Source: Nymphaea colorata
Lineage: Eukaryota > Streptophyta > Magnoliopsida > Nymphaeales > Nymphaeaceae
DNA length: 64,000 bases
NCBI RefSeq assembly: GCF_008831285.2
Contig: NC_045138.2
Span: forward strand, 1,065,143-1,129,142
Direction: 5' to 3'
Made by a program: the position numbers and the translations under genes. The notes beneath the pieces are model-generated. The model ran no database searches. It saw only the letters and a program-made list of their open reading frames with translations, and was not told where the DNA came from. The first letter of the stretch is position 1. Every line of letters begins with the position of its first letter. Positions 53,641-64,000 of the stretch are shown here, piece after piece.

Positions 53641-54254
53641 ACTAGATATTATGTGCAAGTTGGCGTCTGCCGCGCGTGTCTCCATTTTCTATCCAAGGAG
53701 ACACTTCGGTCCTCAAATGCACATAGTCTCTACTATACCTGTAAGCGACCTACCACCACATCTATTAAAAAAAAATTAAATTTCATAAAATTGCAGACTT
53801 TTTGCTCCTTAAATTCAAAGGTTTGGTTTGGTTTGTATGTCTCTTTCAAGAATTCTAAATTGCAATTTAATAGCTTAGTGGATCCAAGATGAGTTATCCT
53901 CCTTTTTTTTTTTAAATAAAAGTATTGCCCTTCCATGATCTACTTTAATTTTAGTGGATTTCTACCAAACAGCTCCTGCCTCTTTAGGAGGTTTTACAAA
54001 CCTGGCCACCTCGTAGGTTTTCACGATGGGGCTCTTAACCTTTTGCAATTGCATCTAGCAGCCTACACCCAGAACAAACATTATGAGGGTGGCGAGAGTG
54101 TTCGGCTTCGAACATATAACCCTCACAAGCTATTAGGTGGGGCATTTTTGTCATTTCAAGAATATTTCTCCAGCCTTAGCAATCTTGTCAGTATAACAGG
54201 TTTTTTTGTTTTTCTTCAGAACATATTTTGTTCAGAGCACCCGAACATATAAGC

Positions 54255-54500
54255 CTGAGCATCGGGTTGGCCCGATAAAGAGCTAGTCTCGGGTTCATAG
54301 GGCTGAACAACGAGCCGAGCAACTCGAGCTCGGCTGGTTAAAGCTCGACTCAAAATCGAGTTTGAGCCGACTGTTTTAATAAATGAGCCGAACTCGAGCT
54401 CATTTGTGGACTCATTTTTTTAGTCGAGCCAAGTTCGAGTTCGAGTTCATTGAACTCCAACCGTTAAAGCTCGGCTCGACTTGAAAATGTACCGATTCGC
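54255..54500 (-). repeat. CTCGAG-type dispersed repeat, inverted copy
   Basis: Starts at AGGGCTGAACAACGAGCC, the reverse of the CGTGTTCAGCCCTA end at about 33365, followed by AACTCGAGCTCGGCTGG and GAGTTCGAGTTCATTG. Confidence 0.55.
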
Positions 54501-56895
54501 TTTTTAATTGAAAAACTCGGTTTCCCAAACGTTGTCTCAGGCGGCAAACTTTCTTTTCTTTCCTGTCTCAGGCGGGAAACATTCTTTTCGCTTTTTAGTT
54601 TCCTTTATTCTTCTCTCATTTCCAAAGTGTTTCCCCCAAAATGCAACCCTAAAGTCTCCTAAGTTCGTCCCAGCTGGCAGCTCAGCTTCAGGCTTCAGCC
54701 ATCAGCCTTCACGGTTTCAGGAGGTTTTTATTGGCAAATGGATTTCTTTCCAAGTTTTTTGGAGGAAACTGTTCCATTCGTATAGCTTCTTCAGAGAGAA
54801 TCTTGTGGGGAACAATTTAATAACATCACTCTTTTTTGTGCAATGTTTCTGGTATATAAATTCTTGTCACTAGGATTTTTTGTTTTTGGAACTAATGATC
54901 ATATGGACAGGCATTTAATTTGTCATTGAACATGATATCGCCAGAAACTCATTCAGCAGTTGGTGAACTAATTGCAGCACTAAGGTTCCATCAGCTACTG
55001 ACCATACACTTATGTCATTGACATAGCTACTGATAGCTACTGATCCCATTCCTGATGTGTATAATTCCATTTTCTTGAACTTATCGTATTGTTTTCAGTT
55101 TCCTCAGTGCCACGAATTTCACCATATTGATAGCATGGATGTTGTACGAATTTCACCATATTGATAGCATGGCGTTGTTCATGAGCGAACAATCTTCCTG
55201 TTGGACAAAGCGAACTGACAAATGAATGGCTCTAACGTATATTGACAGTCATGGAAAAATGCATGAGTTAGTAAAGGTACACCAGAGCAGGTAATTGGAC
55301 AAAGCATGATGTTGAAAATAGTTTTTGACTTTTGATTAACTTTCTATATTCTTCAGGATGTCCGTATTCGTCAACTCTTTATGTCTGGATCTCTTTCTCT
55401 CTAAAGTAACAAATATTTATACACACCACACAGACATGCACATAGTTCTTACGTTAGACTCCAATTACCTTCAATGATTTTGCTGTACAACCTTCTACAT
55501 ATTTGTTACACCTGTTAGGATTGTCATCTGCACCAGCCATTTCTTTAATCCAATGTTCTGCATGAGCTTGATAAGTGGCAGACCTGTTGTAGGTGTTTGT
55601 CTTTTTGTTTCTTCCAAATGGTTTGCAAGCATAACCATTTTCCAGGTGGTCAGTAGGGAAGACGTCAGATTTCTGTACCACTCGATTTCCTGCAACACCG
55701 CAATTTGCTGAAACTCACATGCTTGTTGAGTTTAAGGTCGAAAATCATTACCAGTTATAGCATGAGAACTGTTCATGTTAGCAATTTAATCATTTATGTA
55801 TGTGAAGTTCACCTATAATCAGTACAAATCCTCCGACTATTTTATGTGATACTTTCTTAAACTAGTGTTAGTTACTTGCCCTATGGTTGTTCCATCATCA
55901 TGCACACAAACTAGTTCATATATACTTAGTAAGGTGGTCAACAAAGTTGAATATTTTGTATATGCTAAAAGGCTTAGTGGATGCAGTAGACGCATACATG
56001 GCCACTAGAATTTTGATGTTTTATATTTTAGTGAAAATATGGTGCCATTCGATGCAGTAGATATACACATGCATGTATATCTTCATATTTTCTCAACCTT
56101 ATTTGTTGTGAGAAATGTTGAAATATTTAGTACATGAAAAGGTTGTGTGATCTACATACTATTCTTTGCTGAAGATTGTTGTGTACAATTGTTTAGGATA
56201 TCAACTTGCAATTTTGAAAGAGAGAGGGAACTGCTTGGGAATGGGAACAGACATGTACCCATCTTCTTCATTGCCTGTCCAAAACAAAGATGAGTCAATT
56301 GCTGCTTTGCCTATTTCTGTACATGCATTGCTGGGTTATACAGACTCATCTGAGACAATTCTTATTCGAAGTTCTTCAAGAAGGTACCATGTCAGTTCAT
56401 TAGCTATACATGCCTTCTTAAAGATGGTATTCTTATTCATGATATTCTAATTTTCTAAATGACCATGATCTGTGTTCTTTGTTCCATTTTTTTTTTTTAA
56501 GACGGTGCAATATGAAGTCGATGCTATACCACCTGTGGCAGAAGCAGCAAGGCCTGAAAGTGAAAAAGATGTTCCAGTGGCGACAAGTTGAATCAACAAT
56601 AGGAATTGGAGAGGTTTCTTTCTTCCGAGCAGATATTCTTAAGGAGGCCCCATTTCTTCATCATCGGGATTCATCTTCTGGGCTGTCTTTTCTTCTCCTG
56701 TTCTTAATTTCTTTCTGAGCTCAGTTCCTAGCTGCTGAGGTTTATCACTGATTATTTGTAATAGCAGCTACATTTTACAGCACTTCGCATTTCTGAAATT
56801 ATGTGAGCACACCAAATTGTTATTACCTTGGCATATTGTTCCTAATTTTATGTTCATAAGAGTAAGGGTAATCTACACTTATTGCCATAAATTAT
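54501..56895. other. Region with unassigned exon-like fragments
   Basis: Minus strand 55696-55467: an open stretch bounded by GTTGCAG and AAG|GTAATT splice-like sites encodes a protein-like sequence including GYACKPFGRNKK, YNRSATYQAHAEHW and CNKYVEGC. Plus strand: 56195-56385 ([15 protein letters not shown] and [17 protein letters not shown], ending at AAG|GTACC) and 56503-56592 (VQYEVDAIPPVAEAARPES, ending in TGA) also look coding. The frames of the two plus-strand pieces do not join simply. I recognise none of them. ACGAATTTCACCATATTGAT occurs twice (about 55112 and 55147). Relic gene pieces are the likeliest reading. Confidence 0.3.
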
Positions 56896-56899
56896 GTTA

Positions 56900-57118
56900 A
56901 GCGAGTTAACGAGTTAAATTACGCCTAAACGAGCTAAATGAGTTAAATGAGTTAACGCTAAACAAGTAAATGCCTAAACTAAACGAGTTAAACGACTCGA
57001 GCTTGACTCAAGGGAACTCGACTCGAGTTTGAGTTCGAGCTCGAGTACGAGCTCTTTGAGTCGAGTCGAGCTCGAGCTGGGCAAGCTTGGGCTCGACTTG
57101 GCTCGTGTGCAGCCCTAT
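56900..57118. repeat. CTCGAG-type dispersed repeat
   Basis: GAGTTAAACGACTCGAGC, GAGTTCGAGCTCGAGTACG and a GGCTCGTGTGCAGCCCTA end. Same family and orientation as 33000-33480. Confidence 0.55.
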
Positions 57119-57330
57119 GGGCCCACCCGACCATTCAAACCCGTGCTTGAGTGCTGTTCGATTAAATTAAAATTTTTTAATATAAAATAATATATAAATG
57201 TAGTTAATCGTAATAAAATATTATATATATCAATTAATAAAATAAATATAAAATACACTATCCCACTTGGGCTTATTGGGCCCAACCGGGCCAGCCCTAT
57301 TCCGGTGCCCCTTTTTCTGGGCATGGGCCC
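57119..57330. repeat. Dispersed GGGCC-flanked AT-core repeat, copy 3
   Basis: GGGCCCACCCGACC on the left and GGGCCCAACCGGGCCAGCCC on the right around a TAATATATAAATG/AATAAATATAAAATAC core. Confidence 0.5.
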
Positions 57331-59228
57331 AGCCAGCTGCCTAACCTTACCTGAACACAACTCTTGTGCTATTGAGGCTCCCAACACATAAACCTCTAAG
57401 AACAAGATCTCAAGTCTGCCTTTTGTTGGATGAAGGAAACAAGAATTTTTGTTGGAATATTATGGAAACATAAATCTTCCACAAGTGGGACCGGACCTAG
57501 TGCAGGAAAACCTGCCGCCTGGCACTATGCCAAAGGCCCTACTTAACCCCACATTCCTCTAGAGTACAAAGCCTATTTTCAGTCTCAATGTGTCATCCTC
57601 CCATTGCGCTTCAATTGCGCATCAGTGACTCTCCTTTTGCAGTACAAAGAATTAATGTTCCAATATTCAAAATAAAAATTGACCGCCTACCAGACCCCAC
57701 CCTATTCATATATTATCAACATCTTTGAAAGATTCAAAATGGAAACTGACCGCCTACCAGCCCCCACCTTATTCATATTATCAACCCCTTTGGGGACATG
57801 AAGCAAATATATGTTGAATACAACCCACCTCAAGGCCATACAGCTTGTCAATCCAAACAGTCACTATCCTGTTTTAGGTTTTGGTTTGCTTTGTAAGAAT
57901 TAGTTTAATTTCTTGATTAGATCAATGTTGCTGATTCTTTAATTTCACGTAAAATTCATTAGGGTGTTTCAGGTTTTTCTTGGGGCGGTTGGTAGAAGAG
58001 GCACGGGTAGGTTTGTAACTAATCCTAATGTAACCCTAGTTTAAGTTAGTTAAGTGTATTGTATGCATGTCGTTGTAAGCTTTTCTTTTACTTTTTTTGT
58101 TTAAAAATATTGGTTATTGAAGGTGCAAATGCTCCTATTTTTCCTTGCTGACTTGAATTCATAAAGTTTATAGAGGATCCAGTTGACTATCTTAGCCTTT
58201 ATAAGAATATTCAGACTCATCTTTGAGTATGGATCAGACAAAGTACTAGCTGGGTCCACTTGATGCTCAATGTGTTCTTTTAAGGGTCGTTTGGTACCAA
58301 AAAAATTTTATAAGTGTTTCATGAATTTGTTTGAAAGATTAAAACAAGTTCATAAATAACAATTCTAGTATTATACCAATCTGCCTCAAACTTTTAAGCA
58401 TATTTATGGGACACTCACAAGATGAAGGTTTTTTTGATGTATGCAATCGTGAATGTTGGATTGTAATAGCTAGGTATCCTTGTATAAGTGGAGATTGAGT
58501 TGCGTGCACAACACAAGTATATATACACCAAGAGAGGGGTCATGGGAGCATTTTTGAAATTTTTATAAAGGAAGTGGATATTTAAGACCTTTTTATTTTT
58601 AAATCTTCTTTTACATCTTAAAAAGTTTTTTATTATTTTAATGAGGGTATTTTAGTCATTTTTACTTTTATGCACCAATTTTTTTCTGCACACCCCTTTT
58701 CAGGTAATCACTTCGGATTGAGTGAGCCATTTAGGGGAATTAAGGACATAGGTGCATCTTGAATATTCAAGCCCGACGCTATGCAACTGGAATGGCCTTA
58801 TTTCTGGTTTATTAATGTCAACTATTGCCTTTTGATTTCAAGCACCCGAACCCACTATTTGCTTTCAGTTTTGGTTTTGTTTCAGTTTTAGTTTTGTTTC
58901 ATAATCACCTTATTTTATGTTTTCATATGCAAACAAGGAGAAATATTTGATACTCGAACCTAGTAAATGTCAACATCAGTCAACCATGGTTATAAAGATG
59001 AGAAGCGGGTTAAGTATAAAAGAATTTCAAAGGAAAAGAGAGAGATCAACACACAACAGTAATGCAAGGGGAGTTACATGGTTCGATCATATTGATCTAC
59101 ATCCACGGAACGATGGTTTTCTTATTTTTGAATTTTTTCAACTCTACACATTACAAGTTTCCTGCTATGATTTTATACATCTATTGTAGACGTTAGAAGA
59201 TCCAACGTCTCTTTTAACGTTTGAAATT
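57331..59228. other. Spacer 3' of the copia element
   Basis: No gene recognised. GACCGCCTACCAG(A/C)CCCCACC with TTATTCATATTATCAAC-like text occurs twice (about 57680-57725 and 57748-57790). The 3' LTR of the copia element should begin near the left edge of 59229, but I could not define its borders. Confidence 0.35.
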
Positions 59229-60881
59229 TTATTTCTCTTCATAGTCTTCTCCAATAGAAAATTCCTTCTTGTCATCTGTTTCCTTGGTTGTTGCTATCCC
59301 AATTTTGTCAAGTGTATCGCCTTCTATTGTGGAGAGATCCATTGGGCTGTTTCCTTCATTTTCGTTAACACCCCTTGTCAATCTCATCCGGTCTTTGATA
59401 GGATTCAGATTGAACTTGATGACCTTTATCTTTGGCATTATTGCTCCATGCGGCTGCTTTAACAAAGGTTTTGTCAATAAGTCATCAATCTGATCATTGG
59501 TTGAAATATACTTAATGACCAATTCTTCTTTTGCAAGCTTGTCTCTAACAAAGAGAAGATCGATTTCTACATGCTTGCATCTATAATAATATACTGGATG
59601 TAATGCTAGATATGTAGCTGCAATGTTATCACACCAAAGAATGGAATCTCGTGATGATTTTACTCTAAGTTCTTGCAATAGAAATTGGATCCAAGTAATT
59701 TCAGTTGTTGCATTAGCAATGGCTCTGTATTCCACTTCAGTGCTTGAGCGAGACACCACATTTTGCTTCTTTGAACCCCAAGAGACAAAGTCTCCAAGGA
59801 AGATTGCATTGCCGCTAGTGGATTTTCTGTCATCTGGGCATCCAGCCCAATCCGCATCACTTTATGCTGAAAAGCCCATTTCCGTACATGGCTTTAGACA
59901 TAATCCATAATCAAAAGTTTGCTTTAGGTACCTTAATATTTGCTTCACGGCAGCCCAATGGATGCTTGTTGGATTATGCATATATTGACAAACTTTGTTC
60001 ACTGCAAAAGATATGTCTAGTCTAATCATTGTAGCATACTGTAGAACTCCAACTATGCTTCTATATAGGCTTGGATCATAAAAGGAAAACCCTGAATGTG
60101 CTGTCAAAGTTGGTGATGTAGCCATGAGTGTAGAAATTGGTTTGGCTCCTACCATATTTGTTTTCTTGAGTAGCTCCAAAATGTATTTCTGTTGAGACAA
60201 AATCAAGCCTTGAGGTGTATCTTTTACTTCAATGCCCAAGAAGAAGTGTAGATCTCCAATATCTTTGATTGCGAATTCTGATTTGAAAGCTGCAATCAGT
60301 TTTTGAATGTGCAAATTTGAACTTCCCGTCAATATGATGTCGTCGACGTAAATGAGGATGTACATGACCACGTTTGGATCTTTGTAGATGACAAGCGATG
60401 TATCTGTTTTGGCTCCTTGAAAACCCATCTTGTGAAGAAAAGTACTTAGACGTGAAAAATAAGCTCTTGGCGCTTGCTTCAAGCTATATAGTGCTTTATG
60501 TAGCTTACAAATATGATTAGGATAATTCTTATCCTCAAATCCGGGTGGTTGAGACATGTAAACTTCTTCTTCTAGAGTTTTATGGAGAAAAGCATTTTGG
60601 ACATCCAATTGATTGATTTTCTACCTGTGACTCAAAGTACTAGTGAGTATCGTTCTAATGGTTGTGGGTTTGACAACTGGGTTGAAGGTTTCAGTGCAGT
60701 CAATCCCTTCTTTTTGACTATATCCTTTGGCTATAAGTCTGGCTTTGTACATTTCTAGCAAACGATCAACCATTCCTTTGATTTTGAAAACCCATTTGCA
60801 TCCTATAATATGTTTGGCACTAGAGGTATGTACAAGACTCCAAGTTTGATTTTTGAGAAGAGCAAGATGTTCATTTTTCAT
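59229..60881 (-). pseudogene. Copia reverse transcriptase and RNase H
   Basis: The frame reads from the conserved TWSLV start of the polymerase, through the YVDD catalytic box, to the RNase H motifs (ADWAGCPDDRKSTSG and EVEYRA). Two in-frame stops interrupt it; no frameshift was seen across this stretch. After the RNase H an unusually long tail with ENEGNSPMDLSTIEGD precedes the stop at 59229. Confidence 0.85.
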
Positions 60882-61322
60882 AGCTTCTTTCCAATGTCTA
60901 CTCGCGAGAGCTTCTTAAAGAGTATTGAGTTTGAACTTAGTAGTCAAATTTGATATTGTAGATAGGACTAAAGAATATTTGGTTGCTATATGGGTTTCAT
61001 AATTGTATATTTAGTATTGAGCTTCACTATACCAGCTTGAGATCGTGTTGTCATACTTTGGGTTCTAATAGGTTCAATGATGGCTCGACAATTTCAGGTT
61101 GGGCTTCGTCTTGATGTCTCTCATTTGAGCTAGATTGTATCAAATCGACTTAATCATCATGGTTGGGGAGGCTTTGACTTTGTTCTAGGTTGGACGTATC
61201 ATGGTGCTCCTCAATATCACTACTATGATCATTGGTGTCTCTCAAGTGATTATTGTTTGAAAATAACATGGGGACATATTAAGGTGGCTGTTGATCACTA
61301 GAAACATGCTGCTCATTAAGTT

Positions 61323-62195
61323 TTAATTCCTTGAAAGGAAAAAGCATTTCATTAAAAACAACATGACGAGATGTAAACTTTTTTTATTTTTTAAATTCAG
61401 GCAGTAGTAACCCTTGTGTTGAGGGGCATATCCAAGAAATACGCATCTTTCATGTCTGAAATCAAGTTTGTGATTCACATAAGGTCTCAAATGAGGGTAA
61501 CATTCACAACCGAAGACCTTAAGAAAATTATAATCTGAGATTTTTTGAAATAACTTTTCCAATGGTGAAAGATAATTGAGTACTTTGGTGGGCATGCGAT
61601 TGATAACTTATACAACAGAATTGAAAACATAAGTCCAATAATTTTGGGAATATTTACTTCGGCTAGTAAAGACGTGCCAATTTTAATGATGTGCCTGTGC
61701 CGTCTTTCAGCATTCCCATTCTGTTCGGGTGTGTGTGGGTAGTCGGAGTTCGATGCCATTCTGTTCGGGAGTGTGTGGGTAGCTTTTTCAGTGTTCGATG
61801 CCATTTTTGGATAAGAATAGTTGTAGGCTTTGATACTCACCACCCCCGTCAGAATACAAATATTTAATCTCGTTCCCTGTATGATTTTCAGCTAGTGCGT
61901 TAAAAGATTTAAAAGCAGCTCTAACATCATATTTCAATTTAAGCAAATAAAACCATATATATCTAGAATATGCATAAAAAAAAAAAAACATAGTAACGAT
62001 AACCATTTGTTCCTATGACCGGGGCAGGTCCCCAAACATCAGAGTAGATAATCCCAAAGGGTTTTTGTGCCTTATAAGACAGGGTTTTTGTGCCTTATAA
62101 GACAACTTGAAAAGGGAGTTCCTGTTTTTTTGCCTTATGACATGTTTCACACAAAGTAGAGGGAAGCAAATTATCATAGCATAAATCAAAACCAT
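61323..62195 (-). pseudogene. Copia integrase (frameshifted)
   Basis: The zinc-finger side (about 62195-62020) and the DDE core (RYIWFYLLK, KYLYSDGGGEYQS, HTPEQNG, AERRHRHI) are recognisable. They lie in different frames because of tandem duplications of about 23 bases (62062-62107) and about 45 bases (61725-61800). Confidence 0.8.
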
Positions 62196-62559
62196 TCAAG
62201 ACATGCCTACCTATAGCAAAGGCAGAGTGGCCAAGCCTTTTATGCAAGTCTCCAATGATGCTCTTTTGCTGCACATGGCCTCTTTATTTTTTGTTGCAAA
62301 ATTAATTTTGTACAAACCATCTTGGCTGGTTCCTTGCTGCAGTACCTTCCTGACTTGGTCCTTAACATAACACGCGTTAAGATGAAACTCAATATAAACA
62401 TCATTATCCTTACAAAATTTTTGAACGGATAACAAGTTCCTAGTTATATTTGGAACATGCAATATATCATTTAAAATTAAATTTCTAGTAGGCATGGACG
62501 AACCAATGTGGAGTATAGACAAACCTATTCCATCGCCAACCTTTAGAGTGTCTCTCCCT

Positions 62560-64000
62560 CGGTAGTCTGAATGTATTGAAGTAAAGAGCTTGCTTGGGGG
62601 TTAGGCTCCCTACCTTTATTCCAACAAAATTGGGGGTTAGGCTCCCTACCTTTATTCCAACAAAATGGATATATACAAGGGAAGGCCAGAAAGGACCTCA
62701 ACAATACGCACAAAGGATTGACCCAACCCTTCACAAAAAATGAGGACAACCATATCCTACGGTCTATGCATATACATTTTCAAATTAGCAAAATAATCAT
62801 GAGTATCACTGGCATGTTCCATAATTAAACGACCTATGTCAACAGTCGCAGCCCCCTGCTTTACAGAAATACACATGTGAACATTTTGAAGACACCCATT
62901 CCAGCAAAAATGTAGTCTTCTACCTTCCAGTTGTTGTCGAGTTTTCCTTACCCACTCTTTAATGGGGGAGACAATAACATAGTCACCTCCATAATCTTTA
63001 TGAAAACTGAGTATGCGTTCCAAGACAGCCCATTCTCCTTCGTGCATCCTACCACACACGTTAATAATGACGGCACAACCCATTTGTCCATCATCTCCAT
63101 AACTTAAACCCGCTATGTTAGGACCCTGCCGAGTGGAGGCGCTAACAATATTAATTAACATCCCCTCTCTATTAGCCCCAATGGTGTTCACAGTGTTGAG
63201 CCCGGTTTCAGTCCAGATTCTCAGCTTAATATCATCCTCAGTGGCCCACTTGATAGAGGAGAAGCTGTCTATGCAGTTCCTCCAAACATCTTCCTTGAAC
63301 CTGCCAACCTGGGGTGGAAGGCTGTCGTGGAAGCATCTATTTCGGAAGCACCACAATTTCCAACAAACTATTAAAAATGTCATCCTCCAGCACCGACGCC
63401 TCCATTTTTCCTTTATCCTCGCTTGGAGCCAACGCTTGAACGCTTCTGCAATTGAACCTTGGGGAAATTTCACTCTATCGAACTTTGCAGCAATATACCT
63501 CCAAACTTCCTTAGCAACTTTGCAATTAATTAAAACGTGGGCATTAGTCTCCTCCTCACAATGACAGAATGAACAACGGTTAGCAAGATGAATTCCAGTC
63601 TTTTGAATCCTATCAAGAGTGGGCAGTCTGCCTTCACAGGCTATGTAAGAGTGCCAGCAGCTCTTAGCAGGGGCATAACTAACCCAAAGCTTCCTTCGCC
63701 ACCACTCCTTAACACCTTGACTTCGACATTTATTTAAAATTTCACCTGCCTTAAAGCTCTCCTTGCCATCATCACTCCAAACAAGCATGTCCTCTATATC
63801 TCTTAGCCTAATGCTGGCATGGGAGACTCCAAGCTGCACAGCTAGAGCAAAGGATGGACCATCATGATTGGCACGAGTTTGTTGACTAATGCTGATATTG
63901 GCATCACTGTACATTAGTATATAATGATTACCATCAATCCTGCTGATAAGGACTTGTCCCGACCAACGATCAATCCAAAATCTGATTTTTTCCCCATTCC
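62560..64000 (-). mobile_element. L1-type LINE, 3' part, apparently inserted into the copia element
   Basis: ORF2 end (64000-62757) is followed by a non-coding tail (62756 to about 62560) with TTGGAATAAAGGTAGGGAGCC, present twice as a 34-base tandem copy, and ending near CTTTACTTCAATACATTC. Copia protease sequence resumes in the same orientation right after. The copia 5' half should therefore lie beyond the right edge of the window. Confidence 0.65.
62757..64000 (-). CDS. LINE ORF2 C-terminus: zinc-binding (zf-RVT) and RNase H-like region (5' partial)
   Basis: Open to the window edge, about 413 codons. Starts within the IRFWIDRWSG block that follows plant L1 reverse transcriptases. The zf-RVT domain is clear: WHSYIACEGRLPTLDRI, CSFCHCEEETNAHVLINC, VWRYI. 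The last 200 residues resemble, in spacing, a plant L1 RNase H domain (GCAVIINVCG, WAVLERIL, DYVIVSPIKEWV, CISVKQGAATVDIGRLIMEH), but the usual acidic residues are missing (for example VSP where ESD is expected). It is probably a degenerate RNase H. The reading frame is intact across this stretch, but whether the whole ORF2 is intact cannot be seen. Confidence 0.75.
   Translation of the reverse strand, partial: NGEKIRFWIDRWSGQVLISRIDGNHYILMYSDANISISQQTRANHDGPSFALAVQLGVSHASIRLRDIEDMLVWSDDGKESFKAGEILNKCRSQGVKEWWRRKLWVSYAPAKSCWHSYIACEGRLPTLDRIQKTGIHLANRCSFCHCEEETNAHVLINCKVAKEVWRYIAAKFDRVKFPQGSIAEAFKRWLQARIKEKWRRRCWRMTFLIVCWKLWCFRNRCFHDSLPPQVGRFKEDVWRNCIDSFSSIKWATEDDIKLRIWTETGLNTVNTIGANREGMLINIVSASTRQGPNIAGLSYGDDGQMGCAVIINVCGRMHEGEWAVLERILSFHKDYGGDYVIVSPIKEWVRKTRQQLEGRRLHFCWNGCLQNVHMCISVKQGAATVDIGRLIMEHASDTHDYFANLKMYMHRP

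Larger units (their letters stand above)
59229..62560 (-). mobile_element. Decayed Ty1-copia retrotransposon (pol region)
   Basis: Order on the minus strand: protease/GAG-pre-integrase part (about 62550-62211, HVPNITRNLLSVQKF), integrase core (about 62195-61487, YSDGGGEY and TPEQNG with a duplicated segment), a poorly preserved linker, reverse transcriptase (60881-59862, with LDVQNAFLH, SLKQAPRAY and YVDD at 60350-60339) and RNase H (to 59229, with SRSSTEVEYRA and LLTKPL). This order (integrase before reverse transcriptase) defines copia. The reverse transcriptase-RNase H part is one frame broken by only two stops (TAG 60623-60621 and TAA 59864-59862); the integrase and linker have frameshifts and further stops. 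Not autonomous as it stands. gag and the 5' LTR are not in the window. Confidence 0.88.

Noticed and set aside
53935-54873. Open frames of 105 and 121 codons as genes
   Set aside because: No recognisable domains; they sit in or beside dispersed repeats and have Phe/Ser-rich chance composition.
62552-62756. Reading the stretch as a copia LTR
   Set aside because: It follows the LINE ORF2 stop directly and resembles a plant L1 3' tail; copia protease coding sequence starts right after, where an LTR cannot be.

Overview
This is nuclear DNA of a flowering plant. The evidence is a cluster of class-P alcohol dehydrogenase (ADH) genes with the ten-exon, nine-intron layout of plant ADH1, a plant NB-LRR resistance-type gene, Ty1-copia and plant L1-type retroelements, a TRIM element, and many AT microsatellites in AT-rich spacers. 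I cannot place the clade. All coordinates were worked out by eye from reading frames and splice signals.

Layout. 1-1420: the right end of a PIF/Harbinger-like DNA transposon, with a transposase tail, a viroplasmin/RNase H1-N-like exon, subterminal repeats and a terminus. 2448-43722: five complete ADH genes. Genes A (2448-5588) and B (6562-10263) are on the minus strand; C (15356-21577), D (28531-32221) and E (40868-43722) are on the plus strand. All five keep both sets of zinc ligands, the NAD fold and a full frame of 379 or 380 codons. The spacers hold a TRIM, dispersed repeat families, a CACTA-like terminus, palindromes and tandem arrays. 43770-49215: mostly featureless AT-rich DNA. 49216-51633 (minus): an intronless NB-LRR gene lacking its coiled-coil N-terminus, with an altered MHD motif. 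53240-57330: dispersed CTCGAG-rich and GGGCC-rich repeats and a few unassigned exon-like fragments. 59229-64000 (minus): a decayed copia element apparently interrupted by an L1-type LINE that runs off the window.

How the genes relate. The ADH cluster is mirror-symmetric around C: B then A are transcribed leftwards, D then E rightwards. B and D are inverted copies that are essentially identical from exon 2 to exon 7, introns included, but clearly diverged in promoter and 3' UTR. That pattern suggests gene conversion rather than a very recent duplication. B, C and D form one subfamily (GC-AG intron 2, Cys-Gly-Phe-Cys-Thr-Gly after the catalytic cysteine). A and E form the other type (GT-AG intron 2, Cys-Gly-Ile-Ser-Thr-Gly). 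ADH in this class reduces acetaldehyde to ethanol with NADH during fermentation. A shared GGTTTT/GC-type promoter motif upstream of B, D and E would fit anaerobic control. I found no clearly new biological system; the strongest leads are the B/D conversion pattern, the shared GC-AG intron, the spliced transposase/viroplasmin fusion and the TA-bounded repeat family.
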